Shown piece by piece: positions 7,828 to 11,988 of a DNA stretch of 11,988 nucleotides; the first letter of the stretch is position 1, and each line of letters begins with the position of its first letter. Position numbers and translations under genes: made by a program. The notes below the pieces were generated by a model that was not told where the DNA came from, searched no databases, and saw nothing but the letters and a program-made list of their open reading frames with translations. The stretch comes from Fimenecus sp051881395. Its GTDB lineage: Bacteria > Bacillota > Clostridia > Oscillospirales > Acutalibacteraceae. The DNA lies in NCBI GenBank assembly GCA_051881395.1, contig JBJEPU010000094.1:1-11988 (forward strand). Reading direction: 5' to 3'.

Positions 7828-7992
7828 GTAGGGAACGGTCTTGACCGTTCCGTAAACCTCCCCACTTGTTGGGGGGTGGCACGGCGTAGCCGTGCCAGAG
7901 GGGCAGAATCGCATCAAAAATTACGGGCGGCCGAGATAGACCGCAAAAACAAACGCAATTTGTCGTGGGTCGTCGAGGTCGTCGCCCCCTAC
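7828..7992. repeat. 165-bp segment with GTAGGG/CCCTAC ends and internal palindromes
   Basis: The segment starts GTAGGG (7828-7833) and ends CCCTAC (7987-7992), a 6-bp inverted pair. Inside are GGAACGGTC-TT-GACCGTTCC (7832-7851), a C-run/G-run pair CCTCCCC...GGGGGG (7857-7876), GGCACGGC-GTA-GCCGTGCC (7878-7896), and a tandem GGTCGTCG-A-GGTCGTCG (7968-7984). These modules resemble dispersed intergenic repeats that I recall from clostridial genomes. It abuts the inverted repeat at 7742-7824, so the locus looks like stacked repeat insertions. No protein or structured RNA family is recognised. Confidence 0.6.
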
Positions 7993-8102
7993 AAATATAA
8001 TAAATTAAAATTTATACTATTTAATAGGTATAAAAACATATTATAAAATAAACACCGCCGTATGCGCTTTTTATAGGAATACAGAAAAATACAAAAAAAT
8101 GC
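7993..8102. other. AT-rich intergenic stretch upstream of the rpmG promoter
   Basis: This gene-free stretch is strongly AT-rich and contrasts with the GC-rich repeats to its left. It contains a near-perfect 24-bp palindrome with arms TTTATAC (8011-8017) and GTATAAA (8028-8034). It ends in A-tracts (8083-8099, GAAAAATACAAAAAAAT) directly upstream of the -35 box, positioned like an UP element for the RNA polymerase alpha subunit. I see no gene in it. Confidence 0.55.
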
Positions 8103-8131
8103 TTGACGAACCCCCTTTCTTGTGGTATAGT
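8103..8131 (+). promoter_or_regulatory. Sigma-A promoter of the rpmG-secE-nusG operon, extended -10
   Basis: TTGACG (8103-8108) and TATAGT (8126-8131) have a 17-bp spacer, with TG one base before the -10 (TGgTATAGT). A-tracts lie just upstream. The start site would be near 8138, giving an 88-nt leader to rpmG. It is likely strong, as expected for a ribosomal and translocase operon. Confidence 0.85.
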
Positions 8132-8138
8132 ACTTGTA

Positions 8139-8162
8139 CCTCTCTAAGAGGGTTCTTTTTTT
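8139..8162 (+). promoter_or_regulatory. Promoter-proximal mini-hairpin with U7 tract
   Basis: A 5-bp stem, CCTCT-CTA-AGAGG (8139-8151), is followed by GTTC and seven T's (8156-8162), starting at or next to the predicted transcription start. It has the outline of a very short terminator but the stem is weak. It could be a 5'-end stabilising hairpin, a pause or premature-termination signal, or chance. Confidence 0.35.
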
Positions 8163-8193
8163 GTGCCCTGCTTTTTGAGGTAGGCTAAGAAAA

Positions 8194-8207
8194 GCGGTGT
8201 GAACCGC
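8194..8207 (+). promoter_or_regulatory. Small GNRA-capped hairpin before the rpmG ribosome-binding site
   Basis: GCGGT-GTGA-ACCGC forms a perfect 5-bp stem with a GUGA (GNRA-class) tetraloop, ending 7 nt before the GGAGG at 8215-8219. It may structure the leader or mark a protein-binding site; no named family is recognised. Confidence 0.4.
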
Positions 8208-8226
8208 GAATAACGGAGGTGCCGAA

Positions 8227-8376
8227 ATGAGAGTCAAAATCACACTCGCTTGCACGGAATGCAAGCAACGCAACTACAACACGAAGAAAAACAAGAAAAA
8301 CACGCCTGACCGGTTGGAGATGAACAAGTATTGCAGATTCTGCAAGAAACATACGCTCCACAGAGAAACCAAATAA
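8227..8376 (+). CDS. rpmG: 50S ribosomal protein L33 (zinc-binding form)
   Basis: This 49-residue protein starts MRVKITLACTEC and continues with RNYNTKKNKKN, RLEMNKYCRFCKKHTLH and RETK, the complete L33 pattern. Two CxxC pairs (Cys9/Cys12 and Cys36/Cys39) make it the zinc-binding (C+) type, as opposed to the cysteine-free paralogue used under zinc limitation. L33 sits near the E site of the 50S subunit. The ATG at 8227 has a strong GGAGG (8215-8219) with 7-nt spacing. It is the first gene after the promoter at 8103-8131 and lies 15 bp upstream of secE, an arrangement common in Firmicutes. Confidence 0.97.
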   Translation: MRVKITLACTECKQRNYNTKKNKKNTPDRLEMNKYCRFCKKHTLHRETK

Positions 8377-8391
8377 GACGGAGGAGTATTC

Positions 8392-8802
8392 ATGGCTGAC
8401 GAAATCAAAAAAGAAGCTGCCGAAACCTCAAAGTCGAACCCGAAGGCGGAAAAAGCAAAGAAAGATACCGCGGCGAAGAAAAATGCTTCGTCGAAAGATG
8501 CAAAGGATAAAAAGCCCAACATTTTTGTGCGTATGGGCAAGGCAATCGCCAAATTCTTTAAAGATGAAAAGGGCGAGTGCAAAAAGATTGTTTGGCCGGA
8601 CAGAAAAACCGTGCTGAAAAGCACCGCAGTTGTTTTGGTGGTCGTTGCAATTTTGGCCCTTATCCTTTGGCTTGTGGACACAGGTCTTTCCGAAGGCGTA
8701 AAGGCGCTTATCAATCTTGCCGAAAAGGTCGGCAGCGAAAGCGATGCAGAAGCCGCTGTTACCGAAGCCGGCAGAATGATATCCGGTCTGATCGGTATGT
8801 AA
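8392..8802 (+). CDS. secE: Preprotein translocase subunit SecE
   Basis: This 136-residue protein has the single-span SecE core: an amphipathic segment FFKDEKGECKKIVWPDRKTVLKS (about 55-77; the conserved KxxVWP is clear) and one membrane helix (about 78-96). SecE clamps SecY in the SecYEG channel. It is longer than minimal Gram-positive SecE (about 60 residues): a Lys/Ala-rich, probably disordered cytoplasmic N-terminus of about 45 residues, and about 30 extra residues after the helix ending GRMISGLIGM. The ATG at 8392 follows GGAGGAG with 5-nt spacing. Its position between rpmG and nusG is the classic bacterial context. Confidence 0.95.
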   Translation: MADEIKKEAAETSKSNPKAEKAKKDTAAKKNASSKDAKDKKPNIFVRMGKAIAKFFKDEKGECKKIVWPDRKTVLKSTAVVLVVVAILALILWLVDTGLSEGVKALINLAEKVGSESDAEAAVTEAGRMISGLIGM

Positions 8803-8815
8803 CGGAGGGCGTTCT

Positions 8816-9376
8816 ATGGCAGAAAATGCAAAATGGTATGTTGTGCATACCTATTCCGGATATGAAAACAAGGTTGCGACAAATATCGAAACCGTTGTGG
8901 AAAACCGGAAAATGCATGACCAAATCCTCGAAGTCAGCGTACCCACCGAAACCGTCACCGAAATTCGCGAGGACGGCACCAAAAAAGAGGTGGAACGCAA
9001 AATTTTCCCCGGGTATGTGCTTGTGAAGTTCGCCGTCTTTGAAAATGAGGACACGGACGAGGTCAAAATGACGGACGACGCTTGGTATGTGGTGCGCAAT
9101 ACGCGCGGTGTAACCGGCTTTGTGGGTCCCGAAAGCAAGCCCGTTCCCTTGACGGACGAGGAAATCCTCAAATTGGGCGTTGAAAAACGCGTGATTGAGG
9201 TCAATTACGAAAAAGGCGATATGGTCACCATCATCGACGGCGCGTTTGAAGGCGTCATCGGCGTGGTGGACGATATTGACACAGACCAAAATTCCGTCCG
9301 CGTCATCATTTCGATGTTCGGCAAAGAAACGCCCGTCGATTTGGAACTTGACCAGGTGGAAACGGTCAAAGAATAA
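8816..9376 (+). CDS. nusG: Transcription termination/antitermination factor NusG
   Basis: This 186-residue protein matches the usual NusG length. The N-terminal NGN domain, which binds the RNA polymerase clamp, shows KWYVVHTYSGYENKV (6-20), KIFPGYVLV (62-70), WYVVRNTRGVTGFVG (90-104) and PLTDEEI. The C-terminal KOW domain begins near residue 130 with GDMVTIIDGAFEGVIGVV and ends VDLELDQVETV. NusG modulates pausing and termination and links RNA polymerase to Rho or the ribosome. The ATG at 8816 follows GGAGG with a short spacer, 13 bp after secE. A short hairpin with a U5 tract follows the gene before rplK. Confidence 0.98.
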   Translation: MAENAKWYVVHTYSGYENKVATNIETVVENRKMHDQILEVSVPTETVTEIREDGTKKEVERKIFPGYVLVKFAVFENEDTDEVKMTDDAWYVVRNTRGVTGFVGPESKPVPLTDEEILKLGVEKRVIEVNYEKGDMVTIIDGAFEGVIGVVDDIDTDQNSVRVIISMFGKETPVDLELDQVETVKE

Positions 9377-9388
9377 GTTTTGGTAATC

Positions 9389-9407
9389 AGCGGAAAATCC
9401 GCTTTTT
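9389..9407 (+). terminator. Weak terminator or attenuator after nusG
   Basis: AGCGGA-AAA-TCCGCT (9389-9403) is a 6-bp stem whose 3' arm runs into TTTT, 12 nt past the nusG stop. The stem is short for an efficient terminator, and no separate promoter for rplK is evident, so it probably allows read-through and lowers or regulates expression downstream. Confidence 0.5.
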
Positions 9408-9410
9408 ATG

Positions 9411-9426
9411 GCGTGTGGCAACACGC
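9411..9426 (+). promoter_or_regulatory. Hairpin in the rplK leader
   Basis: GCGTGT-GGCA-ACACGC is a perfect 6-bp stem with a 4-nt loop, directly before the L1-like structure. It may insulate that structure from the U-tract hairpin upstream; no named motif is recognised. Confidence 0.45.
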
Positions 9427-9428
9427 GC

Positions 9429-9471
9429 CGTGGGAGGGGCAGTCGAAGTCAACTGTTCCGCCACTACCACG
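9429..9471 (+). promoter_or_regulatory. Ribosomal protein L1-binding leader upstream of rplK
   Basis: An outer stem CGTGG (9429-9433) / CCACG (9467-9471) encloses an asymmetric internal loop (GA on the 5' side, GCCACTA on the 3' side) and an inner 8-bp stem, GGGGCAGT (9436-9443) / ACTGTTCC (9452-9459), with two G-U pairs. The GTGGGAGG...TACCAC arrangement mirrors the L1 site of 23S rRNA (in E. coli, GGUGGGAGG...AUACCACC). It is known that L1 represses the rplK-rplA operon by binding such an mRNA mimic. It ends 6 nt before the rplK ribosome-binding site (GGAGGTG at 9478-9484). Confidence 0.82.
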
Positions 9472-9491
9472 AATTTTGGAGGTGCAAACAA

Positions 9492-9917
9492 ATGGCTCAA
9501 AAGGTTGTAGGCTTTATTAAGCTGCAAATCCCCGCCGGCAAAGCAACACCGGCACCGCCTGTTGGTCCGGCACTCGGTCAGCACGGCGTTAACATCATGG
9601 CGTTCACAAAGGAATTCAATGAACGCACCAAAAACGATATGGGTATGATTATCCCTGTCGTCATCACGGTTTATGCAGACCGTTCTTTCACATTCGTAAC
9701 GAAGACTCCGCCCGCGGCTGTGCTTATCAAAAAGGCTTGCGGTATCGAGAGCGGTTCGGGTGTTCCGAACAAGACAAAGGTCGCAAAAATCACGAGCGAG
9801 CAGATTCGCAAAATCGCGGAAACAAAAATGCCCGATTTGAACGCTTCGAGCGTGGAATCCGCAATGAGCATGATCGCCGGAACTGCGCGTTCCATGGGCG
9901 TTACGGTCGAAGACTGA
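9492..9917 (+). CDS. rplK: 50S ribosomal protein L11
   Basis: This 141-residue protein is exactly the usual L11 length. The N-terminal domain holds KLQIPAGKATPAPPVGPALGQHGVNI (10-35), the proline-rich region that moves in the GTPase-associated centre. The C-terminal domain (about 72-141: TPPAAVLIKKA, the GSG-containing loop, ITSEQIRKIAE, AGTARSMGV) binds the 23S rRNA L11 stem. The frame is open upstream to an ATG at 9408, but the ATG at 9492 is right: MAQKVVGFIKLQ matches family starts and GGAGGTG (9478-9484) lies 7 nt upstream. The extra upstream codons would overlap the leader RNA structures. L1 probably represses it through the leader at 9429-9471. Confidence 0.98.
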   Translation: MAQKVVGFIKLQIPAGKATPAPPVGPALGQHGVNIMAFTKEFNERTKNDMGMIIPVVITVYADRSFTFVTKTPPAAVLIKKACGIESGSGVPNKTKVAKITSEQIRKIAETKMPDLNASSVESAMSMIAGTARSMGVTVED

Positions 9918-9926
9918 TGCTCCTTT

Positions 9927-9953
9927 GTGGGAGGAAACATCCGATTTAACCAC
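9927..9953 (+). promoter_or_regulatory. Second L1-like site in the rplK-rplA gap
   Basis: GTGG (9927-9930) pairs with CCAC (9950-9953). Inside are GA on the 5' side, a 3-bp stem GGA/TCC (9933-9935 / 9940-9942) with loop AACA, and a 7-nt 3' strand, GATTTAA. The layout (GTGG, GA, inner stem starting GG, then a 7-nt strand starting G and ending A, then CCAC) is the same as in the leader at 9429-9471. It ends 6 nt before the rplA ribosome-binding site (GGAGGA, 9960-9965). Confidence 0.68.
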
Positions 9954-9975
9954 TTTATAGGAGGAAATTCGTAGT

Positions 9976-10686
9976 ATGAAACACGGTAAAAAATATGCGG
10001 AAAGCGCAAAACTCGTCGACAGAACCAAACTGTATGATACCGACGAAGCGCTTGCCCTGACAGTAAAAACAGCAACGGCGAAGTTTGACGAAACCGTTGA
10101 AATCCATGTCCGCTTGGGCGTTGACTCCCGCCATGCCGACCAACAGGTCCGCGGCGCGGTTGTGCTCCCGAACGGCACAGGTAAAAAAGTGCGCGTTGCC
10201 GTATTCGCAAAGGGTGCGGACGCGGACGCAGCGGCAGCAGCCGGTGCAGAAATCGTCGGTGCGGAAGACCTGGTTGCACAGGTGCAGGGCGGTATGATGG
10301 ACTTTGACGTCTGCATTGCCGCGCCCAACATGATGGGCTTGGTTGGCCGCCTCGGTAAAGTGCTCGGCCCGCGCGGCTTGATGCCCTCGCCGAAAGCCGG
10401 TACGGTTACCCCCGATGTGGCGAAAGCCGTTACCGAAGCAAAAGCCGGTAAGATTGAGTACAGACTGGACAAAACCAACATCATTCACTGCCCCATCGGC
10501 AAGGTTTCGTTCGGCCCCGAAAAACTGGCTGAAAACTTCAACACCTTGATGGACGCTATCGTGAAGGCGAAACCCGCCGCCATGAAAGGGCAGTACATCA
10601 AATCCTGCGTGGTTGCGACCACCATGGGCCCCGGCGTGAAGGTGAACGCCAACAAGCTCGGCGCAGCGCCTGTTGCGGCTGAGTAA
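9976..10686 (+). CDS. rplA: 50S ribosomal protein L1
   Basis: This 236-residue protein has the usual L1 length. Domain I shows KFDETVEIHVRLGVD (36-50) and, near the C-terminus, ATTMGPGVKV (214-223), the two conserved rRNA-contact regions. Domain II (about 70-160) includes RVAVFAKG, DFDVCIAAPNMM and LGPRGLMPSPKAGTVT (130-145). L1 forms the mobile stalk at the E site and, by known biology, also binds its own mRNA as a repressor. The ATG at 9976 follows GGAGGA with 10-nt spacing. The gap to rplK is 58 nt and contains the second L1-like site, so rplA may be controlled directly as well as by coupling to rplK. Confidence 0.98.
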   Translation: MKHGKKYAESAKLVDRTKLYDTDEALALTVKTATAKFDETVEIHVRLGVDSRHADQQVRGAVVLPNGTGKKVRVAVFAKGADADAAAAAGAEIVGAEDLVAQVQGGMMDFDVCIAAPNMMGLVGRLGKVLGPRGLMPSPKAGTVTPDVAKAVTEAKAGKIEYRLDKTNIIHCPIGKVSFGPEKLAENFNTLMDAIVKAKPAAMKGQYIKSCVVATTMGPGVKVNANKLGAAPVAAE

Positions 10687-10695
10687 AAAACGGTA

Positions 10696-10724
10696 TTGAC
10701 ATTTCCGTTTTGAAATGTTAATAT
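10696..10724 (+). promoter_or_regulatory. Internal sigma-A promoter for rplJ-rplL, extended -10
   Basis: A consensus TTGACA (10696-10701) is followed after 17 bp by TAATAT (10719-10724), with TG one base before the -10. A consensus TATAAT at 10722-10727 is also present, but its spacer would be 20 bp. The start site would be near 10731, immediately before the L10-type leader. There is no clear terminator after rplA, so read-through from upstream may add to this promoter. Confidence 0.8.
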
Positions 10725-10730
10725 AATATC

Positions 10731-10855
10731 CGCTTGCCGAAGACAGCAGGTGCGTTTTGCGTAAGGATATTTCGTCCGCCTGCCGAGGAAAAGTTGTGAA
10801 ATGTTGATTTTACACGCCTTTTCCGCTTTGTCGGGAAAGGCGATTTTGTTCTCAT
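10731..10855 (+). promoter_or_regulatory. L10-type leader (rplJL attenuator)
   Basis: The leader begins CGCTTGCCGAAGACAGCAGG. It contains a stem GCAGGT (10746-10751) / GCCTGC (10778-10783), followed by CGAGGAAAAG, typical of the L10-binding RNA upstream of rplJ. A terminator hairpin, CGCCTTTTCC (10815-10824) / GGGAAAGGCG (10833-10842), is followed by ATTTTGTT. GGAAAAG (10787-10793) is exactly complementary to CTTTTCC (10818-10824), the terminator's 5' arm, giving a competing anti-terminator. By the known mechanism, excess L10-L12 complex binds the upper structure and shifts folding toward termination. Confidence 0.85.
10815..10847 (+). terminator. Attenuator hairpin in the rplJ leader
   Basis: A 10-bp stem with one G-U pair and an 8-nt loop (GCTTTGTC), followed by a short T-rich tract (ATTTTGTT). 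Its 5' arm is shared with the anti-terminator pairing, so it works as a conditional terminator within the leader. The rplJ ribosome-binding site lies about 38 nt further on. Confidence 0.82.
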
Positions 10856-10893
10856 AAAGCAAGCGAAAAAATTCTTTTAGGAGGTGAATCCGT

Positions 10894-11490
10894 TTGCCCA
10901 GTGAGAAAGTATTGGAAATGAAGAAACAGCAGGTTGCCGACCTCAAAGCACGCTTTGACGCCGCCTGCGCAGGTGTTATCGTGGATTACAAGGGTATCTC
11001 CGTTGCAGACGACACCAAGCTTCGTAAAGAGCTTCGTGAAGCCGGCGTGCAGTACACCGTTACGAAAAACACCCTCATTCATTTGGCGATTGAAGGGACG
11101 GACCTTGCAGCGCTTGACAGCGTTTTGGAAGGCACCACTGCCGTTGCAACCAGCGCAGACGATTATGTTGCCGCTGCGAGAATTCTCGGCAAATATGCCG
11201 ACAGCAATGACAGCTTCAATCTGAAAGGCGGTTTCCTTGATAACGAGGTTATCGGCCTTGACAAGCTCCAAAGCCTTGCAAAACTTCCGTCGCGTGAAGT
11301 CTTGCTTGCTACCGTACTCAGCGCATTCAACGCGCCGATTGCCGCTTTTGCGCGCGCAATTCAGGCTGTTGTTGACAAGAGCGGGGAGGAAGTTCCCGCT
11401 GCTGCCGAAGAAGCAGCACCTGCCGAAGAGGCACCCGCAGAGGCTCCCGCAGCCGAAGCACCCGCAGCAGAGGAAACCCCTGCTGAATAA
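10894..11490 (+). CDS. rplJ: 50S ribosomal protein L10
   Basis: This 198-residue protein forms the base of the L12 stalk. The N-terminal rRNA-binding domain shows KVLEMKKQQVADLKARF, GVIVDYKGISV (27-37), LRKELREAGVQYTVTKNTL (43-61) and KGGF. The helix from about 134 to 162 (REVLLATVLSAFNAPIAAF...) is the binding site for L12 dimers and is of the length seen in Bacillus. The start is TTG at 10894, with AGGAGGTG 9 nt upstream; the opening PSEKVLEMKK fits the family. After residue 165 comes a low-complexity tail of about 34 residues rich in Ala, Glu and Pro (APAEEAPAEAPAAEAPAAEE), which makes the protein longer than the ~166-residue Bacillus form. Expression is probably set by the leader upstream. 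Confidence 0.97.
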   Translation: MPSEKVLEMKKQQVADLKARFDAACAGVIVDYKGISVADDTKLRKELREAGVQYTVTKNTLIHLAIEGTDLAALDSVLEGTTAVATSADDYVAAARILGKYADSNDSFNLKGGFLDNEVIGLDKLQSLAKLPSREVLLATVLSAFNAPIAAFARAIQAVVDKSGEEVPAAAEEAAPAEEAPAEAPAAEAPAAEETPAE

Positions 11491-11526
11491 TTTTTAAAAA
11501 CTATCAAAATATTGGAGGAAAATACA

Positions 11527-11904
11527 ATGGCATCTGAAAAAGTTACCGCATTGCTTGAAGAAATCAAAGCAATGTCCGTTCTTGAGCTTTCCGAGCTCGT
11601 GCACGCAGTAGAAGAAGAATTCGGCGTCTCCGCAGCAGCGGCAGTCGCAGTTGCAGCTCCCGCAGAAGGCGGCGCAGCAGCAGCCGAAGAAAAGACCGAA
11701 TTTGACGTTGTTCTTGCAGAAGTCGGTGCAGAAAAAATTAAGGTTATCAAGGCTGTCCGTGAAATCACCGGTCTTGGCCTCGGCGAAGCAAAGGCTCTCG
11801 TTGACGGCGCTCCCAAAACCCTTAAAGAAGCTATGCCGAAAGAAGAAGCAGAAGCTGCAAAAGCAAAGCTCGAAGAAGTCGGCGCAAAAGTCGAACTCAA
11901 ATAA
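11527..11904 (+). CDS. rplL: 50S ribosomal protein L7/L12
   Basis: This 125-residue protein has the typical length. The N-terminal dimerisation domain (about 1-35, ASEKVTALLEEIKAMSVLELSELV) binds L10; the Ala-rich flexible hinge (36-56) follows; and the C-terminal domain (57-125, EFDVVLAEVGAEKIKVIKAVREITGLGLGEAKALVDGAP) recruits translational GTPases. The frame reaches back to a TTG at 11512, but that lies in the ribosome-binding site. ATG at 11527 with GGAGG (11514-11518) and 8-nt spacing is correct. It is 36 bp after rplJ and expressed from the same transcript; the strong ribosome-binding site suits its multi-copy need. Confidence 0.98.
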   Translation: MASEKVTALLEEIKAMSVLELSELVHAVEEEFGVSAAAAVAVAAPAEGGAAAAEEKTEFDVVLAEVGAEKIKVIKAVREITGLGLGEAKALVDGAPKTLKEAMPKEEAEAAKAKLEEVGAKVELK

Positions 11905-11922
11905 GTTTGTCTTTGACAATGC

Positions 11923-11955
11923 AAACACCCTGCCGTTTCGCGGTAGGGTGTTTTT
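11923..11955 (+). terminator. Intrinsic terminator after rplL
   Basis: A 13-bp stem, AAACACCCTGCCG / CGGTAGGGTGTTT, has one G-T wobble and loop TTTCG. Its 3' end merges into a run of five T's, then GTGTTTG. It starts 18 bp past the rplL stop and closes the ribosomal protein operon. The last 33 bases of the window hold nothing recognisable. Confidence 0.93.
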
Positions 11956-11988
11956 GTGTTTGTTATCATAGTTGGATTTTTTGTGTTG

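Noticed and set aside
7674..7865. 63-codon minus-strand frame across the inverted repeat
   Set aside because: The peptide contains LRSFASLRMT, a known type of spurious translation of TGTCATTCTGAGC repeats; it is not a gene.
7828..7992. CRISPR array
   Set aside because: The short repeats are palindromic modules that differ from one another, without regular spacers or equal-length direct repeats.
8138..8226. tRNA gene or named riboswitch upstream of rpmG
   Set aside because: No cloverleaf, T-loop (GGTTCGAATCC-like) or known aptamer pattern; only two small hairpins are seen.
9408..9491. 28-residue N-terminal extension of L11
   Set aside because: It covers leader hairpins and the ribosome-binding site; the family start is clearly at 9492.

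Overview
This window looks like chromosomal DNA from a low-to-mid GC Gram-positive anaerobe of class Clostridia, perhaps a gut or rumen Oscillospirales/Christensenellales-type lineage. The class call rests on the order rpmG-secE-nusG-rplK-rplA-rplJ-rplL, strong GGAGG ribosome-binding sites, TTG/GTG starts, sigma-A promoters with extended -10 boxes, and dispersed palindromic repeats of a kind I recall from clostridial genomes. The lineage below class is a guess.

Layout. (1) 1-2060, plus strand: the 3' part of a glycerophosphodiester phosphodiesterase-like gene, a WalJ/YycJ-type metallo-beta-lactamase-fold hydrolase, and rlmH, closely spaced and probably co-transcribed. (2) 2089-2117: a 12-bp hairpin between convergent operons, with its U-tract on the minus strand. 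(3) 2143-6433, minus strand: carA and carB overlapping by 8 bp, with a near-consensus promoter at 6477-6505. (4) 6543-7598, minus strand: a CaCA-family sodium/calcium antiporter with its own terminator and promoter. (5) About 7680-8100: a gene-free divergent spacer. It holds an 83-bp imperfect inverted repeat, then a 165-bp segment bounded by GTAGGG/CCCTAC and containing perfect small palindromes, then an AT-rich stretch. (6) 8103-11955, plus strand: rpmG-secE-nusG-rplK-rplA, then a second promoter, an L10-type leader and rplJ-rplL, ending at a strong terminator.

The most informative part is the regulatory layer of the ribosomal cluster. A structure resembling the ribosomal protein L1 site of 23S rRNA occurs twice: upstream of rplK (9429-9471) and again in the 58-nt rplK-rplA gap (9927-9953), just before the rplA ribosome-binding site. 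Upstream of rplJ, an L10-type leader shows a terminator and a competing anti-terminator pairing. Together these suggest that L11, L1 and the L10/L12 stalk are each under feedback control.

The coding content is ordinary housekeeping. I found no defence system, CRISPR array, prophage, transposase, tRNA or rRNA. The reportable novelty is in RNA control elements and repeats, not in a new protein system.
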